Part shown: one piece after another, positions 9,652-22,241 of the stretch
How positions within the stretch are numbered: the stretch's first letter is position 1
How the letters are laid out: the number at the start of each line of letters is the position of its first letter
Assembly: GCA_004835665.1 (NCBI GenBank)
Contig: RBKR01000009.1
Location: 1,302,001 to 1,366,000 of the forward strand
Length of the DNA: 64,000 nucleotides
Direction: 5' to 3'
Origin: Phoma sp. XZ068
Taxonomy: Eukaryota; Ascomycota; Dothideomycetes; Pleosporales; Didymellaceae
Made by a program: the position numbers and the translations under genes
The notes under the pieces: model-generated
The model's database searches: none
What the model was told of the DNA's origin: nothing
The model's input: only the letters and a program-made list of their open reading frames with translations

Positions 9652-12600
9652 CCCAATGAATCGCCGTCACTTGAAAAGCTCGGAGCTGATACGCTATTGC
9701 CGATTGTGTAATAATAAGTAATGACCTCTCAGGATGTTCCCTCTAGTGGTGCTTCACAAACCTCCTATTATGCAACCACGCACCTACCATCCTCAATTCG
9801 TCAGTGCCATATGCAAAGCCGCAACCGCCCGGTCCCCATCACGACTTTACAGATTTACACAAACTGCTCCTATCTGGGGTAATGTATCATCGGCAGAGTG
9901 TTGCAAAACCAGGCAAAGCTTAGTAACACCAATACTTCGTGATGATCGCCGACTGTCCTGAGTCAGTGTCCCGGGAACGTCAGTGGAGATGTCTCGGAAG
10001 TATTTCCGGAAGCCAGCCGAAACCTTTTGCAACAAAGATCTGCAACTGGATTGTGCTGGCTAAGTGTAGGCGGGTTGAGTGCAGACTTATGCCCTTCGTT
10101 GATAGCAACTTAGGGCTGACAGCATCTATGCAATTGAAAACAGGTATGCATTTAGAATAATTGGGCATCTGCAGCTGACTGGTGCCTGACGAAAGCCAGT
10201 ATTTGCTTGTCACTCCGTGCTAGCTCAGGTACAGGGGGAGCCAGGGCTAGGACTGCTCTCCCAGAGTGAAGCAACGTGAAGCGAGAAAAGGCCGCGTCGT
10301 CTTCAGGTACCAGCGCTTTGACCGAGTATTGACAAGTGCAATGCATGTGAGTGTCAGAGCGTTGGACTGTAGGGCTGCCGAACACCCTGGTGTTAGTAGC
10401 GCACGTCAGTGCGGGTACCAAAGCGTTGGGCCTTCTGGAAGATTACCAATGACGGCATAGATCGGCGGACCCTGTTGTGCACCAAGGTAGAACACATTAA
10501 ACAGACTTTTTTCGCGCCAGGGTAGCAACCTGCAGAAAGTGCACTTGGCCTTCTGAATGCATTGACAAGTGGTCGCTGCCGAGGAACCGGTCGGTATTAT
10601 GTGTGTTGTTTGGGAGTGCTGCGTGCCTAACACATGACCGGAATGCGGCTTGGTAGAGGTGAGTAATCTCTGGCCGCAGTAGCGATGTGGCTGTCGGGTC
10701 GGCACCGCATTCCAATCAGCAGTGTACAGGCGAGCTTCGACTCATCCGGCGCCCGTTGCGATGTCGAATCGCGTGGTCGTATTGCGTCGCGTTGCATTCG
10801 CAACACTGCGGCAGTGCGCATACATAAGGACGACCGCTGTCGGCGTGCGCGTTGCCAACCCAATAATCAGCCTCGCACAGAGTTAGCGGTGAGATGGTGC
10901 ACTCGTACTGTGTCTGCGCTCATTTGCGTCCTTGCTGAACGATGGAATCGTAGGGCTGTGCAAACGTGCGGGTCCAAGCAGGAACTGGCTGGCGAAGCGA
11001 GCCACTATTAAACGCCTTACCTTTTTAAGCATGCTTAGCCAGAGGGCGCGAACTTGTGGAGTTGGCGAGGAATCGGTGCAACGGCTGAGTCCAGCGCCCT
11101 TGAGCGTTGATGCGAAAATAGAAGCTGCATAGAAGATGCGGCAGAATGCATCACTAATATCGTGTTGTAGTATTGACGGCACCAAATGTCCCAAACATCG
11201 TTCTGCAGGAATTGATAGCACTGAAGCTATCATGTCGACCGACGAAGCCGCATGGCAGAATGGTGCAATTGATTTCTAACACGCCAAAGCCTCCTGCCCA
11301 TCGTCTCAATCAGCATGTTTCAGTCATCAGGCTCCAAGGTTAACGTTATGGTAGAGACTACTGCACGCTTAGCAGAAGTGTTTGTCAGACGAGATTGTTC
11401 AGCATTCCTGACAAAGCGAGCTAGCTCCACCAATCAGACGTGCTGCTGAGCGAGCGAAGGTAGGCAACCTTATTCTGTGCGAGTCACATCTGCATGCGCC
11501 TGATTAACGCAAACGTGGGGATTGCGGACACCTTAAGGGTTCAACTCATGACGTGAAGCAAAGCTGGATGACACGACTGCGTGGTCTGGCCGGTCTTAAG
11601 TCGCTGCCGCAGGTGATCCGGGGGAAGAAGGAACCTCAGAACACCGAGCTCCCGTTCGTGGTTATCGCAAGTCCAGGTCATTCGTCCGCGCGGGGGTCAT
11701 GACACCTTGCACTCTTGGGCGATCATGCGCACGACAAACTATCGTGATGATTTAGTCCGACTCTTCCGACCAGTGCTATCGTCAATTTCCAGTTTGGGAC
11801 GGAGTGCTCAGTGATCTGCGGAGACTTTTGTCATCCGCGGGGAGAATTGGGATGAGCAATTGTGACACTGCCTAGAGTAGCAATTGCTCCCACGGTGGCT
11901 GTCTACTCGCATTGAGCATGTCCAGCCAATCTCAGGAGATTATAGGTATGCTCATCTCAGCTGTCGCAACAGTCGGTCGCCGGCAGCCTCGCGTTGCGAG
12001 GGCGCAGGGGTCAAGCGGACAAAGAAAGGGATTTCTAGGCGGGTCGCATTGCGACCCATGAAAGGGTAAGCGGGAGACCGATGCCCGAACGCGTTTGACA
12101 GCCACAGATTGAAGGGCTGACCGCTCTGCGTGTGGAGTACAGTACCGTGGCTGTAGCTGAGAGCCTTACGCCAGCGTACACCCCCGTAGGCAGCCAGGCA
12201 CTCTCCAACCTCGCGCAAAGCCCCTGTCAGGACGACAGCGCGCACTCTGATGAATTGTTATGCGGCGCCAAAACTCACCGGTGCCTGAACCAAAGCCATG
12301 CAACTGGTGACGACATGCCAGATGCGTCGTTATGAGTAAACACCGACAAAGCCACTGAGCGCTGCAAGCGTGATAGGTAATCGTGTGAACCATGGCACAG
12401 CTCGCGCTGTATGTCCGTCTCTTCTCCGTACGCACGAGTGCGGTGAGCCCGGCTGCGCTAGCTGATGGAACTTTGAAATCGCCGGATCGGCCGAAACGAG
12501 TGGAAGGCTTTGCTGGCGTGCGCACGTTGGTAGCGTAAGCGTACAACCCCTGCTGCCTTATGATTCACCGCTCGGCCAAGGGCGGTGGAAGTGGAAACAA

Positions 12601-12928
12601 CGCCAATAATTCCGAGATGCCGTTAAGCTGGTCATCCTCCGAGCGTCAGAAACATAAGAAACACGCTTGCCCGCTTCTTAGAAAGGCACCAATCCAGCTT
12701 CACACCAAACATCAAACAACAGTACCATCACGTCGACTAAACTACTACTACTTACATCATCACGACGACTACTCCATCACATCATACTGTGCATCTCCGG
12801 AATATCACCGCTCGGATCACCTTCCCCCCATTGGCTAGCACATTAAGGTTTGTAGTCCCTCGTCCTGCCTTCCAGTCACCAACCTGACTCATTTCTTAGG
12901 CATATACTTCTGCCTATACATAATAAAC
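9652..12928. other. Gene-free stretch of ~3.3 kb
   Basis: No open frame above ~130 codons and no recognisable protein fragment on either strand. Base composition by eye is mixed and CpG-containing, not the AT-rich CpA-depleted pattern left by repeat-induced point mutation. No terminal repeats or transposon proteins were seen. The last part (about 12,560-12,928) is CA/CT-rich and probably the promoter and 5' leader of the gene at 12929, with a possible leader intron between about 12,850 and 12,900. Confidence 0.5.
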
Positions 12929-13675
12929 ATGCCTTCCTCATCGCATCTCCGCCTACAACACGACTTCGAGCCCTTCTCTGCCGAGACCACCGCCTCACAC
13001 TTCATCTCGTCGCCGCCCCAGAAGAAGCAGAAGATGTCCCTCACACAAACCTACTACATCGCCGCCTCTGCCCGCTCCAAGCTGGGCAAGGAGGCCTGCA
13101 GGGCCGACCACGACCTCCGCCTTCTTGTCGGACACGCCAACCTCCTCGACAGCCTCATGATCGAACTCCAAGACGCCGAACGCCAGCAAGAAGCATGGTT
13201 CAACCAGACCATGGCCAAGGCCTCCAAGACTGAGGAGGCTCGACACATTCAGTGGGCCGACAGCATCGCTGAGGAGGATGAGGAGTCTGACTCTGACTCC
13301 GAGTCCGAGTGCGACGACGACTTCGACATGATTCCTATGCCCCGCCGCATTGCGCAGGCACCCATTCAAATCTCCACCATGGAGGTTGACGAGGACGAGG
13401 ACGAGGACGAATACTACGATGACATGGAGGACGATGCCGAGCTCACTCTTACTCGCGTCCCCTCGCAACTCCAGTCACCTCCTGAGCTTGTGTACGAAGA
13501 AGACTCTGAGGACGACTCACCGCCCACATCGCCGCCCACCGCATCGCTCGAGTTCTCTGAAAAGGAAGCCATGCTCACAACCACATTCTACGCCGGCAAG
13601 ACCGAATCGAGATACCTCGAAGACGACCACCCGCTGTTCTTGGACTCAAATGCTCCGCTCATCTCAAGTTATTAG
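12929..13675 (+). CDS. Conserved acidic fungal protein, function unknown
   Basis: Single-exon 248-residue protein. Residues 36-100 carry an ordered helical block (MSLTQTYYIAASARSKLGKE, then ADHDLRLLVGHANLLDSLM and ERQQEAWFNQT) that I recognise as conserved among ascomycete proteins of unknown function. After residue 105 the chain is strongly acidic: runs of Glu/Asp/Ser around residues 110-135 and an EDEDEDE tract around 152-160, then Ser/Pro-rich segments and a C-terminal HPLFLDSNAPLISSY. No membrane segment or signal peptide. The codon use is clearly coding (third-position C), in contrast with the flanking gene-free DNA. Function is not known; a nuclear or cytosolic scaffold would fit the acidic tail but is speculation. 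Confidence 0.85.
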   Translation: MPSSSHLRLQHDFEPFSAETTASHFISSPPQKKQKMSLTQTYYIAASARSKLGKEACRADHDLRLLVGHANLLDSLMIELQDAERQQEAWFNQTMAKASKTEEARHIQWADSIAEEDEESDSDSESECDDDFDMIPMPRRIAQAPIQISTMEVDEDEDEDEYYDDMEDDAELTLTRVPSQLQSPPELVYEEDSEDDSPPTSPPTASLEFSEKEAMLTTTFYAGKTESRYLEDDHPLFLDSNAPLISSY

Positions 13676-14863
13676 GCCACCTCGGCGACCTTTGATTTGT
13701 CTTTGCATTTGATCCAGCATTTTAGCGAGCGAGTCCTTTCAGCGTAGCATATTTGAGCATTATACCTATTTCCTTTTTTACATATACCGCAGCATAGCTG
13801 CGACGAAGCATGGACGGACAAACGGAACGAACTCTACTCAGATCTACGGAATGTTATACGAGAGATGGATTGGGAAATGGGTCGCAAGGCGCGGTATGAG
13901 TTCTCCCCCGTATTGGCTGGTTGAGACTCCCCCTTGCAATAGCTAGAACTATCAATCAACATGATCATTTCACCAAAAAGCATCTTGTGCCTCTTCATCT
14001 CATGTGACGTTTGTTATCGCTGCAGTGTGCACGCTAATCAGAAAACAAATCATTACGCAGCGGTCACGCTGTGCGACAAATCGGCCTTGCATGCACCTTG
14101 CCGATTATTGTTTACTCGTTTCTCTTATCCATATTATCCAAAACTTCCAGACGGCAATCTCTTCCAAGCTATCACATTGTTGAAAAAAATGCAGAAAGTC
14201 TGCCTGACCGACAGTCACCGACTTTTAGTGAAGTGTGGCACCGCCAACAGGGTGCGTGCACGCGCGGCAATCTTGCGCAGTTTGCACGCGAGAGATCTGC
14301 TCCAACCGTCGCAACTCTTTCCAGACGAAAGTGCACTTCCGGTGAGTTGCTGCCACATTACACAGCCATGCCAATCCGTTCGATGCGAGGCATTGCGACG
14401 TGTCTTACGAAAGTGCTCCGCCGACCTGCACGCTGCACATCGCCAGATGACTACCTCGCTAGTCACGTCGAAGAAGGCTGCCTTGGACGTATTGCGTGTG
14501 GCGCCGTACTCGCTTCGACGCAGGTGGCCGGGGCTGCTCGGCTTTCCTGGCTTGCGTCGTCCCGTCGGCGTTGACTTGGCTCCGATCGGGGTGGTGCAAA
14601 TTCATGCCGTGGCCGAACGGTTTGCGGTCACGTTGCTTTTCCGCTCGCTACCAGCCCGCACGCACCAATAACGTCTCGGCCGAGTATGGACGGAGCGGAC
14701 GGTGGGACTTGAGCATCCCGTGAGTCCTGAGTGACACAACAACATGTTTCCCCATGATAGAGCATTAACTGCCAGGTTGCATGCAGTATGCTCATTCTAA
14801 AGCCTTTCCATGCCCCTCACCCATCTGGCATCAGATCTAAGCAGGGGGCTGGCTCCCGACCCC

Positions 14864-14885
14864 ACGCTGTCTATACGCTGTCTAT
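14864..14885. repeat. Tandem duplication, 11-bp unit x2
   Basis: The unit ACGCTGTCTAT occurs twice head-to-tail inside the gene-free stretch. It looks like a local duplication with no evident function. Confidence 0.8.
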
Positions 14886-16962
14886 ACGGGGTCCTGTACG
14901 GAGGAAGCAGCACTGCTCGCCTCCCTTTTCCACGCTGCAGCCGGGCACGCTGCGACACCGGCCAGGGCCTTCCGTTCCCCTTCTCGTCTCGCTTGACACG
15001 TCCGGAAGCTGCAGGTTGAGTGCAGAGTTGGCATTGCAGACAGCCTGCTCATCGTTTCATGTCTCAGTTCCAGACTCCTTACGCTATACGCACCGCTCCT
15101 TCCTTATGCGGTGTGCGATGTTGAGTGTTGAAGCGCGGCAAGCGTGCGCGTGGGGTGCTGTTTCGCTCACCGACAATAATGATCGTGAAACAGGTACGCA
15201 TCTAGTCTGCATCCCGTGGCTCAACTCAACAGCCATGATGGTACAATAGCGTCCTCCAATAATTGCAGCTTTTGGAGCGGTGTTGCGCCACTGGAATTGA
15301 TGAGCTGGCCGTGTGAGTGCCTATCATTACTTTCGTTGTTGTGATAGACTGTGAAGATTGACGGTCTGGCCAACATTTCCCCATACAATCTCCACACAAG
15401 ATCAACATGTGCTGCGCGGTGGTTGAACTCGCCGGAAAGGGGCAATCCGCTCTCAGGTGGCCAGCAGCATCAAGAGGCTTGGAAATCTCCACGTTGCAAT
15501 GAGGCGGTTGATGACCAGACTCAGCCGGCTACTGAACGTGGAGTATTCAATAGACTCATGTGAGGGCCTATCACTGTGTTTTGTTCTGCCAGCAGATCTT
15601 TGCTGATGTTAGACGCTGTCCATGCTGATGCTGTGCGTTTGAGCCTCAGGCCGCCAGGGTCCCGGTGCCGCTCCACGCTGCAGCCACAATTCCAGCCACA
15701 GTGTAATCCTAACTCCAGGTTTACCATCACTCCAACAATCCTGCCGTTTGACCGAAGTCTTTCAATTGCAATGTGTCTCACCATTGATCTCTAGCAAGAG
15801 TTCTCGAACGCGTCTTGGACTAACAACATGACGCGAAGCGTCGGAGTGCAAATTTCATGACGTCCATGATCCAAAGCTCGCGCGCCGGATTTTGAGCATG
15901 CTTCAGCATGTGGCTGTCCAGATCGAGGACCCTGGATCGCGCGTGCTCCCGAGACTTGCACACAACGTAACGGTCAGTCTGGAATTTACCGTGTAAGGAA
16001 CACGCGGATGAGGCCAGGCAACGCGTGTTCGCACGAAACTCCCAAGAGCGAGTCGTCATGTTGAGAGTCCAGTGTTTGTTGACAACCCACCAAAGAATGT
16101 GGACGGCGAGGCTGCAAACCTTCATCCCAGCTGTCCATCATCCTTTGTCAGCCCACGACTCCACCTTTTGAACCTTCGAGAAAAGACAGCGCCCTTTCAT
16201 GCCAGCACCTGCATTTCTGGCAAATGGAGTGGGTCTTGCACGCTTTTTCGCGCCGAGCCGCACCTCGGCAAAATCTTCATTCCACCAGAGCGAACAGCGA
16301 AGGCGAGGCTGCCTCATATTTCTGCCTGACTCGCACGCACGGATGTCAAATGCTGAAATAAGCTCGGCTGTCAAATTCCTCGCACTTGCAGCGGGAAGCC
16401 TATTGCGCCCCACCGGCAGAAAAAATGACTTGCAGCAGGGTTTGGAGTTTTTGGTTTCTGAGCAGCTGACAATTCAGATGCGCTCCATTTCCCATGACAC
16501 TAGCGCTGTCAATTCAGTGATCAGCAGACTTGTAAACTGGAAGATCCCCGAGCATGAAGCGAAGAACCTCAGTTGCTGCAGACCCTGCGGAAAAACCTTT
16601 CGTCTATGCTGCAAGTTACGGAAAAATCCACGCTGCCCGGGTAAGGAGCGAGACGCTACTGGCACATCAAAACCGGATATCCGGTGTACTCGTCAAACTC
16701 ACCGTATCGTTCGTCCGAGGTTCGGTCGTATTGTCTCGTACTGTGCCTGGCGCTACGCCAAATCCTACACCGTATATCGTGAGCGGTACTGACTCGCCGT
16801 ACGTGGTGTTGAGTTCCTAGCGGAGGGTCGGCATAGCCACATGTACATTGACTTGGCAGAGTAGGTGGAGTCAAGGCTAGAGACGAGTTTTCTGCCAGAC
16901 ATGGGAGGCTGGTCTGACTCTCGTGCCCGTTGGGAGTTGGGTGGATCTTTGTGTAAGATCTA

Positions 16963-16986
16963 CAGGTACGTGGTCAGGTACGTGGT
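16963..16986. repeat. Tandem duplication, 12-bp unit x2
   Basis: The unit CAGGTACGTGGT occurs twice exactly, head-to-tail, inside the gene-free stretch. Each copy contains CACGT-type sequence on the reverse strand, but no gene is close enough to make it an obvious binding site. Confidence 0.8.
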
Positions 16987-18454
16987 ATAGGGCGGCGGCT
17001 TGCGGTAATGTGTATTGCGAGCATTCCAATTCGATGCGAGGCAAACGATCGCTCTTACAAGCTCTTTGGAATTTGATTATTCTGGGGGTCAGTACGGCTG
17101 GCCATATTGTTGCATCTGTCCGTCTCCGAGAATCAGCTTCCATGCGGCCGCAGCCCCAAAACCTTGCAAATTTGCCAGCATATCCTACCATGCGATACCT
17201 GCTCTTTATCATTATGTTTGTAAAACGCCAGCATGCCGTAATACCTACTCGCCTTAGAACCGCTTACGTAGCTGACTCAAACCTATGCTGCTATCTTGAG
17301 CATGCACATCTGAAAGCATATCCCAACAACAACTGCTCGTTGAAACCTATTGCACAACACATCATAGATAAATGTTCCCCGGTCCCCACGACTGTAAAAG
17401 CTCACCAAGAACTCCTTGCTGTCAACCCATCACGTCCAATTCCTTTTCAGGCAACCTCCTTTATATATCGGAATTGAATTAAGCAAAAGGTCAGCCTACC
17501 TGACCGCTTCTTTTCAAAGATTGTTTAACAATTCCTTCGGATCACATCAAATTGCAGTTGAAGTTAAGATACCGAATCAAACTTCAGAGAAGTCTCATAT
17601 CGTGCACTTGACAAACCCTGCCGGACGCTGCTCACTCACTGGCCCATCCTAATTGATTATATATGACTATTACTAGCACACACAATTCTTAGGACCAGCC
17701 TTTTGAAACCCAGTTAGGCGGTGAGTGTGACCGAAACATGCATGATGTCTCATTCTACCAAGCTACTGCTGCTTGATGTGTACCCAACAAAATCCAATGA
17801 GATGAATCCTCTTGTACGACCAGGAAATGAGTGACACTTTCAAGAATTGTTACATGCACGTTTGAATGGAACTCGTGAGCTGTAGCGCGACAGGAAAGAA
17901 TCTAGTAGCTAGAATGTAGACGATGAGCCTGCTGATCCATAATAATGGCCGTTCTTGAAGATATATGTGCATGATGATGGATTGATCCTGGCTGTGCGCA
18001 GGGTTCTTTTGCGCCATGACTCGATCGTGGCAAGTAGCGTTGCGCAACGAGGTACCTGTTCAGCTTTCAAATACTGTAAAGAAAGTCTTGGATCCGAGAA
18101 GGAGTCTTGAGAGTGCCATATCCCTGGTGCGTTCATAAATATTGGAGAGCTGGAATTTTGCTTTTTGATCTAGTGAAAGCTCTACGGCATGTACTTGTCG
18201 TGTCAGCGAAGCTGGTACTCAGGGGAGAAGAAGTACGTAGAAAAAGGTAATATTGTCTGTATGATATAAACATGTTTTCGACAAGAATGCCAACTATACG
18301 ATTGAAATCCTCACTTTGTACAAGTATACGTCCATTGACACGCTCATGACACTGTCATGAATTGGGATCTATCATTTGATCCGAACTTCCTATCGTACGC
18401 GAATATAACCTAACGCCAACGCTCCTACATACAATTAATCTTCAAATAGCCAAT

Positions 18455-20517
18455 CTACCGTGGGGGCAAGTTTTTAGAACTCGACTTCAACGTAGGAAAA
18501 AATCTTGCAGCCGTCAACTGGCCTACAGCTTGCTCATCGTCGATCGGCGGCTCTTCCTCTTCACTACTCGAGTCGTACGAATCTACAACATCTGGTACGC
18601 AAACGCCAATTTGTGACCATAGCCGCCTTGCTCGTATATCGAAGACCGATGGGATCCAAGGGCATCGTTCGATTCGTTGCAGTAGATCATGTGTTGTGGT
18701 AACCTCGCAATGTTCATTTGGCGCGAATGACAATTGACAGTACCGAACAAAGAACGCAAATTCAGCGGAGCTCCGCTGTGATCGAGGCAAACCCTTTGCA
18801 CCCAATGCACCCACTGTCAACGTCCAGAGTAGAGAATCCGGTGCTGTTGTCCAATGTGAGAGGGAAACTTGTTGTAAGGACTGCCGAAGCTTCACGACGG
18901 TCTTCGTGAGCAGGGTGCCAAAGGATTGAGCATGCGGCTCCGTTGCAATGACCAAGAAGATGAGATGTGCGAGACAAAGGCTCTGATCAAGTGCATTTTT
19001 GCCAAATCCACCGGCAATACAAGATTCTTCGCCTGCTCTATACCACTCAAATAGTCGGTACATTAATAGACACGCATGCTTCTGCAGGTCGAGCGGATCC
19101 AGTGAGTGGGGTGCGCATCCAGTTCTATACCAGTCGTTAAGGTCTGTGGTAAATAAGGCGATGGAACGAATGATCCTGAGTAGCGCGGCATCAGAACCTA
19201 GGCGCTCAAATGGTGTTGAGACAGCTATCCCAGAGGTTCCAAAACGTGATGCCACAGCATAATCCTCGACTTTTCCCATGGGGCTTGTTAACACCGCATA
19301 AGGCCGTTTGAAGGTTGTTATGCATTGTGCCATGCTATGCCTGTGTGCTGTTATTTAGCAGATGCGGTTGGTAAAGACGAAAAGTTTGCTTAGGAGGCGT
19401 ACTTTTTCAAATCGACCCAAGGGAATGACACGCGGTGTACACTTACATCAATATGAACACCTGCAAGCAGCGGTTGGTATGCAAAGTGACAAGCCCACCC
19501 CTTTGCCAGATCATTGTTCTCAGCCCATTAAGATGAGCATCGTTTGCAGACAGACTAGACTCCCTAGCACTGCCCTGTCGTTTCGGATCCGCGAGGTCTG
19601 ATTCTTCCAAAGCAAGCAATACCAAAACAGCGGCGATAGTTGTATCGTCAGTACTAGTTCTTGGGTCTGACAGCAGCTTGTTGACTTCCGTAATCGCTCG
19701 CCATTTGTAGGCCTCGGAATCCAGCCCAACGGCACGTGCGGAAGCTGTAAGCGCTGCATAGATGTATGGGGCACCGTTTGGGCTCTTAATGCAGTTGGAG
19801 ATCCAATCTTTGGCGGTAGCAGATGAAGCTCTGTGTAGGTCCACTGGTATGAGCCTTGGTGCCGAGCCTTCAATGACTGGGAAAACGTGAGCAGTCATAA
19901 GGTACGAGAATGGGATCCCGCTTACACTGATGGAGAAGTCGTTGCGTGTGTGCCACCAATTGAACCGACAGGCAATTGAATGGTCTTGTGAAACCGATGT
20001 CGACGCCATCACTAAGTGTCACCGCTGCCCGCTGCCCGAAAGGAAAGTTGTACGCGTGCTCAGGGTGACTGTGTTCCGCAAAGGGGCTCGTGTGACACGA
20101 CGACGGGGTATCGCACGTGTGACTACTGCTGTATGTAGAGAATATACTACCACTCCTGCTGCTCGTCCGCGATGGGACAGAATGATTATCCCATGCAGAA
20201 TCGGTACTGTAGTCTTTTGATGACCACGATCTGGCCGTGAAGGTGGGTTCATGCTGGACGCCGATGCGACTAGATGAATGCTCTTGAGGCCTCACTTCTA
20301 AAGGATCGTCCTCTTTGGGACTTTTTGGTCGAGTGCTCCAGGTCTTCCTGTTTCTAGCTGACTTCATAACAAAAGATCTGACGACCCTGTCTGGTTTTGC
20401 GTTGACACCGCCATTGCTCGAGTCGATGAACATGAATTTGGTGGGACGATTCGGCTGTCTCCTGGACGGCGGCTGGCCGGTGATGTCGCTGCCGTCATGC
20501 CTGTCTTGTGCCGGCAT
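18455..20517 (-). CDS. Fungal transcription-factor-like protein (Fungal_trans_2/DUF3468 type)
   Basis: Three exons on the minus strand: 20517-19926, 19876-19447, 19340-18455 (introns of 49 and 106 nt, GTAAGC..CCAG and GTAAGT..ACAG; the frame stays open across both), giving 635 residues. The N-terminus has the phrase FIDSSNGGVNAKPDRVVRSF followed by a basic stretch ending WSTRPKSPKEDD, which I know from ascomycete proteins with a fungal-specific transcription factor domain but no Zn2Cys6 cluster. A Ser-rich linker follows. Residues ~190-560 are helical, with IYAALTASARAVGLD and LLALEESDLADP typical of the middle-homology region. The C-terminus has an acidic SSSEEEEPPIDDEQ stretch. Probably nuclear. 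No DNA-binding motif is visible, so any regulatory role is inferred from family resemblance. Confidence 0.8.
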
Positions 20518-22241
20518 TTAGTTCTGATGTCACTCTGCAACAGTAGTGTCGTGGATCTGCAGCTGCAAGGATGGTACATTGGACGCTGGAGGGGAAGCAG
20601 TGAGTATTGCAGTGAGCGAACAGCAGTGGTTCGATGATGCTAAAAGGGAAGCTCATAGTGGCTGAGAATGTTCTTTAACCCGAACGTTTGGGATGCGCTA
20701 ACCGCATCGGCGAGTTGTTTCGAGGATGAAAAAGATGTGGCCGAGCGTCAAGACCTTGACCAGCTGAGGATCGGAGATCGACCTGCTATAAGTTCGGTAT
20801 CAGCGAGATTGCGCTGGTTTGAGAATTAGTCTGCATGCATGATTGAACGTGCTGGCGCTGGCCCAATCCGATGGGCCCGCCATAAGGATTGCCATGTGAG
20901 GGCGAGGTACATACCTCATACTTGAGCGGGCCTGAGACATGGTCCGCCGTGTGCAACTCCAGAATCTCCGAGAAACTGCAACGTCATTCGGAAGCGCAGA
21001 GCTTCCGGGCAGGAGCAGCCACGGCGTCGCCGAAAGCGTTGTCACATGATTGAAGATCAACAATCCGCCATTGCGGAGACGAGGCGCGCGATAGAAGGCG
21101 ATATGCACGGTGTACCAATATATTCTTGATATCTGCTATACATCTCTCACTTCTCTATCAGCCTTGACTCCTCACGGTATCTACCCAAGCGCTAAATGTG
21201 TCTCATCAAATGTCTACAGTATGGGCCAAAGGAACAAGAAGATCTGTTGCGAGGTGTCAGTCAAGATCGACAATCGCGCTGTTGACAGAAGATAGTAATG
21301 AAAGCAAGTCAGATGAAAGATGAAAAGCATTACGTATTATCCAGCATCAGCCCGAAGGCCATAGGCGTTAGCATGGAGTAATTTGTAGCATCATGCAACA
21401 GGAATGAAAAAGAAAACGGTGGTGTGCGTACCTGAGCTATGTATTCTGTTGGACGAAGAAGTCAGTGGTGCAGCAAGTCTGAAGTTGTGAAATCTGAATT
21501 CATGTCAGTCTCTCGCTTTGTCACAGAAAAGGCTGTTGAGCATAAACGTAGAAGAGGTATCAGGTAATCGAACTTGTTTTGTTCCCCACTGGTAGGTCGG
21601 CATTTGATAGTATATATGTTGCTCATCATTGGAGAGGGTGTGAGGGATGTGCAGAAGGTGGACTAACGTGTTGAAAGCGCGGTCGTAGCCCAGCGACGTC
21701 CATCTACCACCGTGATCTAACGGTCGAGTTTCAGAGGCTGAGCTACGACAAGGGTGAGGCCGAGCGGCAAGGTTTGCGCGCATAGCAACCGGGACTATCA
21801 TTCGAACTAGACGGCCCGCGTCGTTTCTACAAGCAGCTTGGAAGTGTTAGCGAAGCTCCCCATAAGCATTTCGAAACGAATCCAGGTAGATTGAAAAGTT
21901 CAGTCATCTCGTTTGGCTTGAGTGGTCGGATCACCATATTACATGTATGATAGGGGCGACACTTATGTTCCTCATAAAAATCGTGGAATGAGAGAGCGGG
22001 AGCGTTGACTTACCTCATGGCTGTTGTGGTGTGCAGAAGAAGTTCGCAGCTCGAAGATTTATGAGGGAAACTGCTAGCGGCGGCTAGCCGGCGCCGAGAC
22101 CTCCGGCGAACCGTGCGTGTCGGTCGCTCCTCCCATGCCGAACATGGACGCGCTGGGCTGTAAACTCGATCGACCTGCGCGCCGCACCCTAACAAACGAC
22201 TCCTCGATCGCCGCTCAACCCTTTGCCCGCTATCGCCCACC
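20518..22241. other. Intergenic ~1.7 kb between divergent genes
   Basis: This stretch separates the 5' ends of the transcription-factor-like gene (-) and the RRM gene (+). Open frames are below ~190 codons and those near 22,010-22,573 (-) are shadows of the RRM gene. Segments near 20,745 and 21,755 contain 'TGGCCGAGC'-like strings reminiscent of tRNA-Ser/Leu starts, but no matching B box or acceptor stem was found. Confidence 0.45.

Larger units (their letters stand above)
13676..18454. other. Gene-free stretch of ~4.8 kb
   Basis: No convincing gene. The longest frames (13961-14671, 16199-16792, 16923-17477, all +) overlap other open frames, have Cys/Arg/Leu-heavy translations and no recognisable motif. 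The only repeats found are two short tandem pairs (14864-14885 and 16963-16986). The right-hand part from about 17,200 is more AT-rich and is probably the 3' flank of the minus-strand gene ending at 18455. No transposon protein or long terminal repeat was recognised. Confidence 0.5.

Noticed and set aside
12560..12838. 92-codon frame upstream of the acidic conserved protein
   Set aside because: It sits in the CA/CT-rich leader of the gene at 12929; the translation is low-complexity.
9652..12928. Transposon or CRISPR-like array in the gene-free block
   Set aside because: No regularly spaced repeats, no terminal inverted repeats and no transposase or reverse transcriptase motif were found on reading both strands.
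13961..14671. 236-codon plus-strand open frame in the gene-free block
   Set aside because: It overlaps a 167-codon frame in another phase and an 83-codon frame on the other strand; the translation is Cys/Arg/Leu-heavy without any motif, and there is no coding-type codon preference. I treat it as chance.
16199..17477. Two plus-strand frames of 197 and 184 codons
   Set aside because: No recognisable domain, overlapping frames in other phases, and composition like the surrounding non-coding DNA.
20745..21790. tRNA-like words (TGGCCGAGC) on the plus strand
   Set aside because: No GGTTCGANTCC-type B box at the right distance and no acceptor-stem pairing that I could find.
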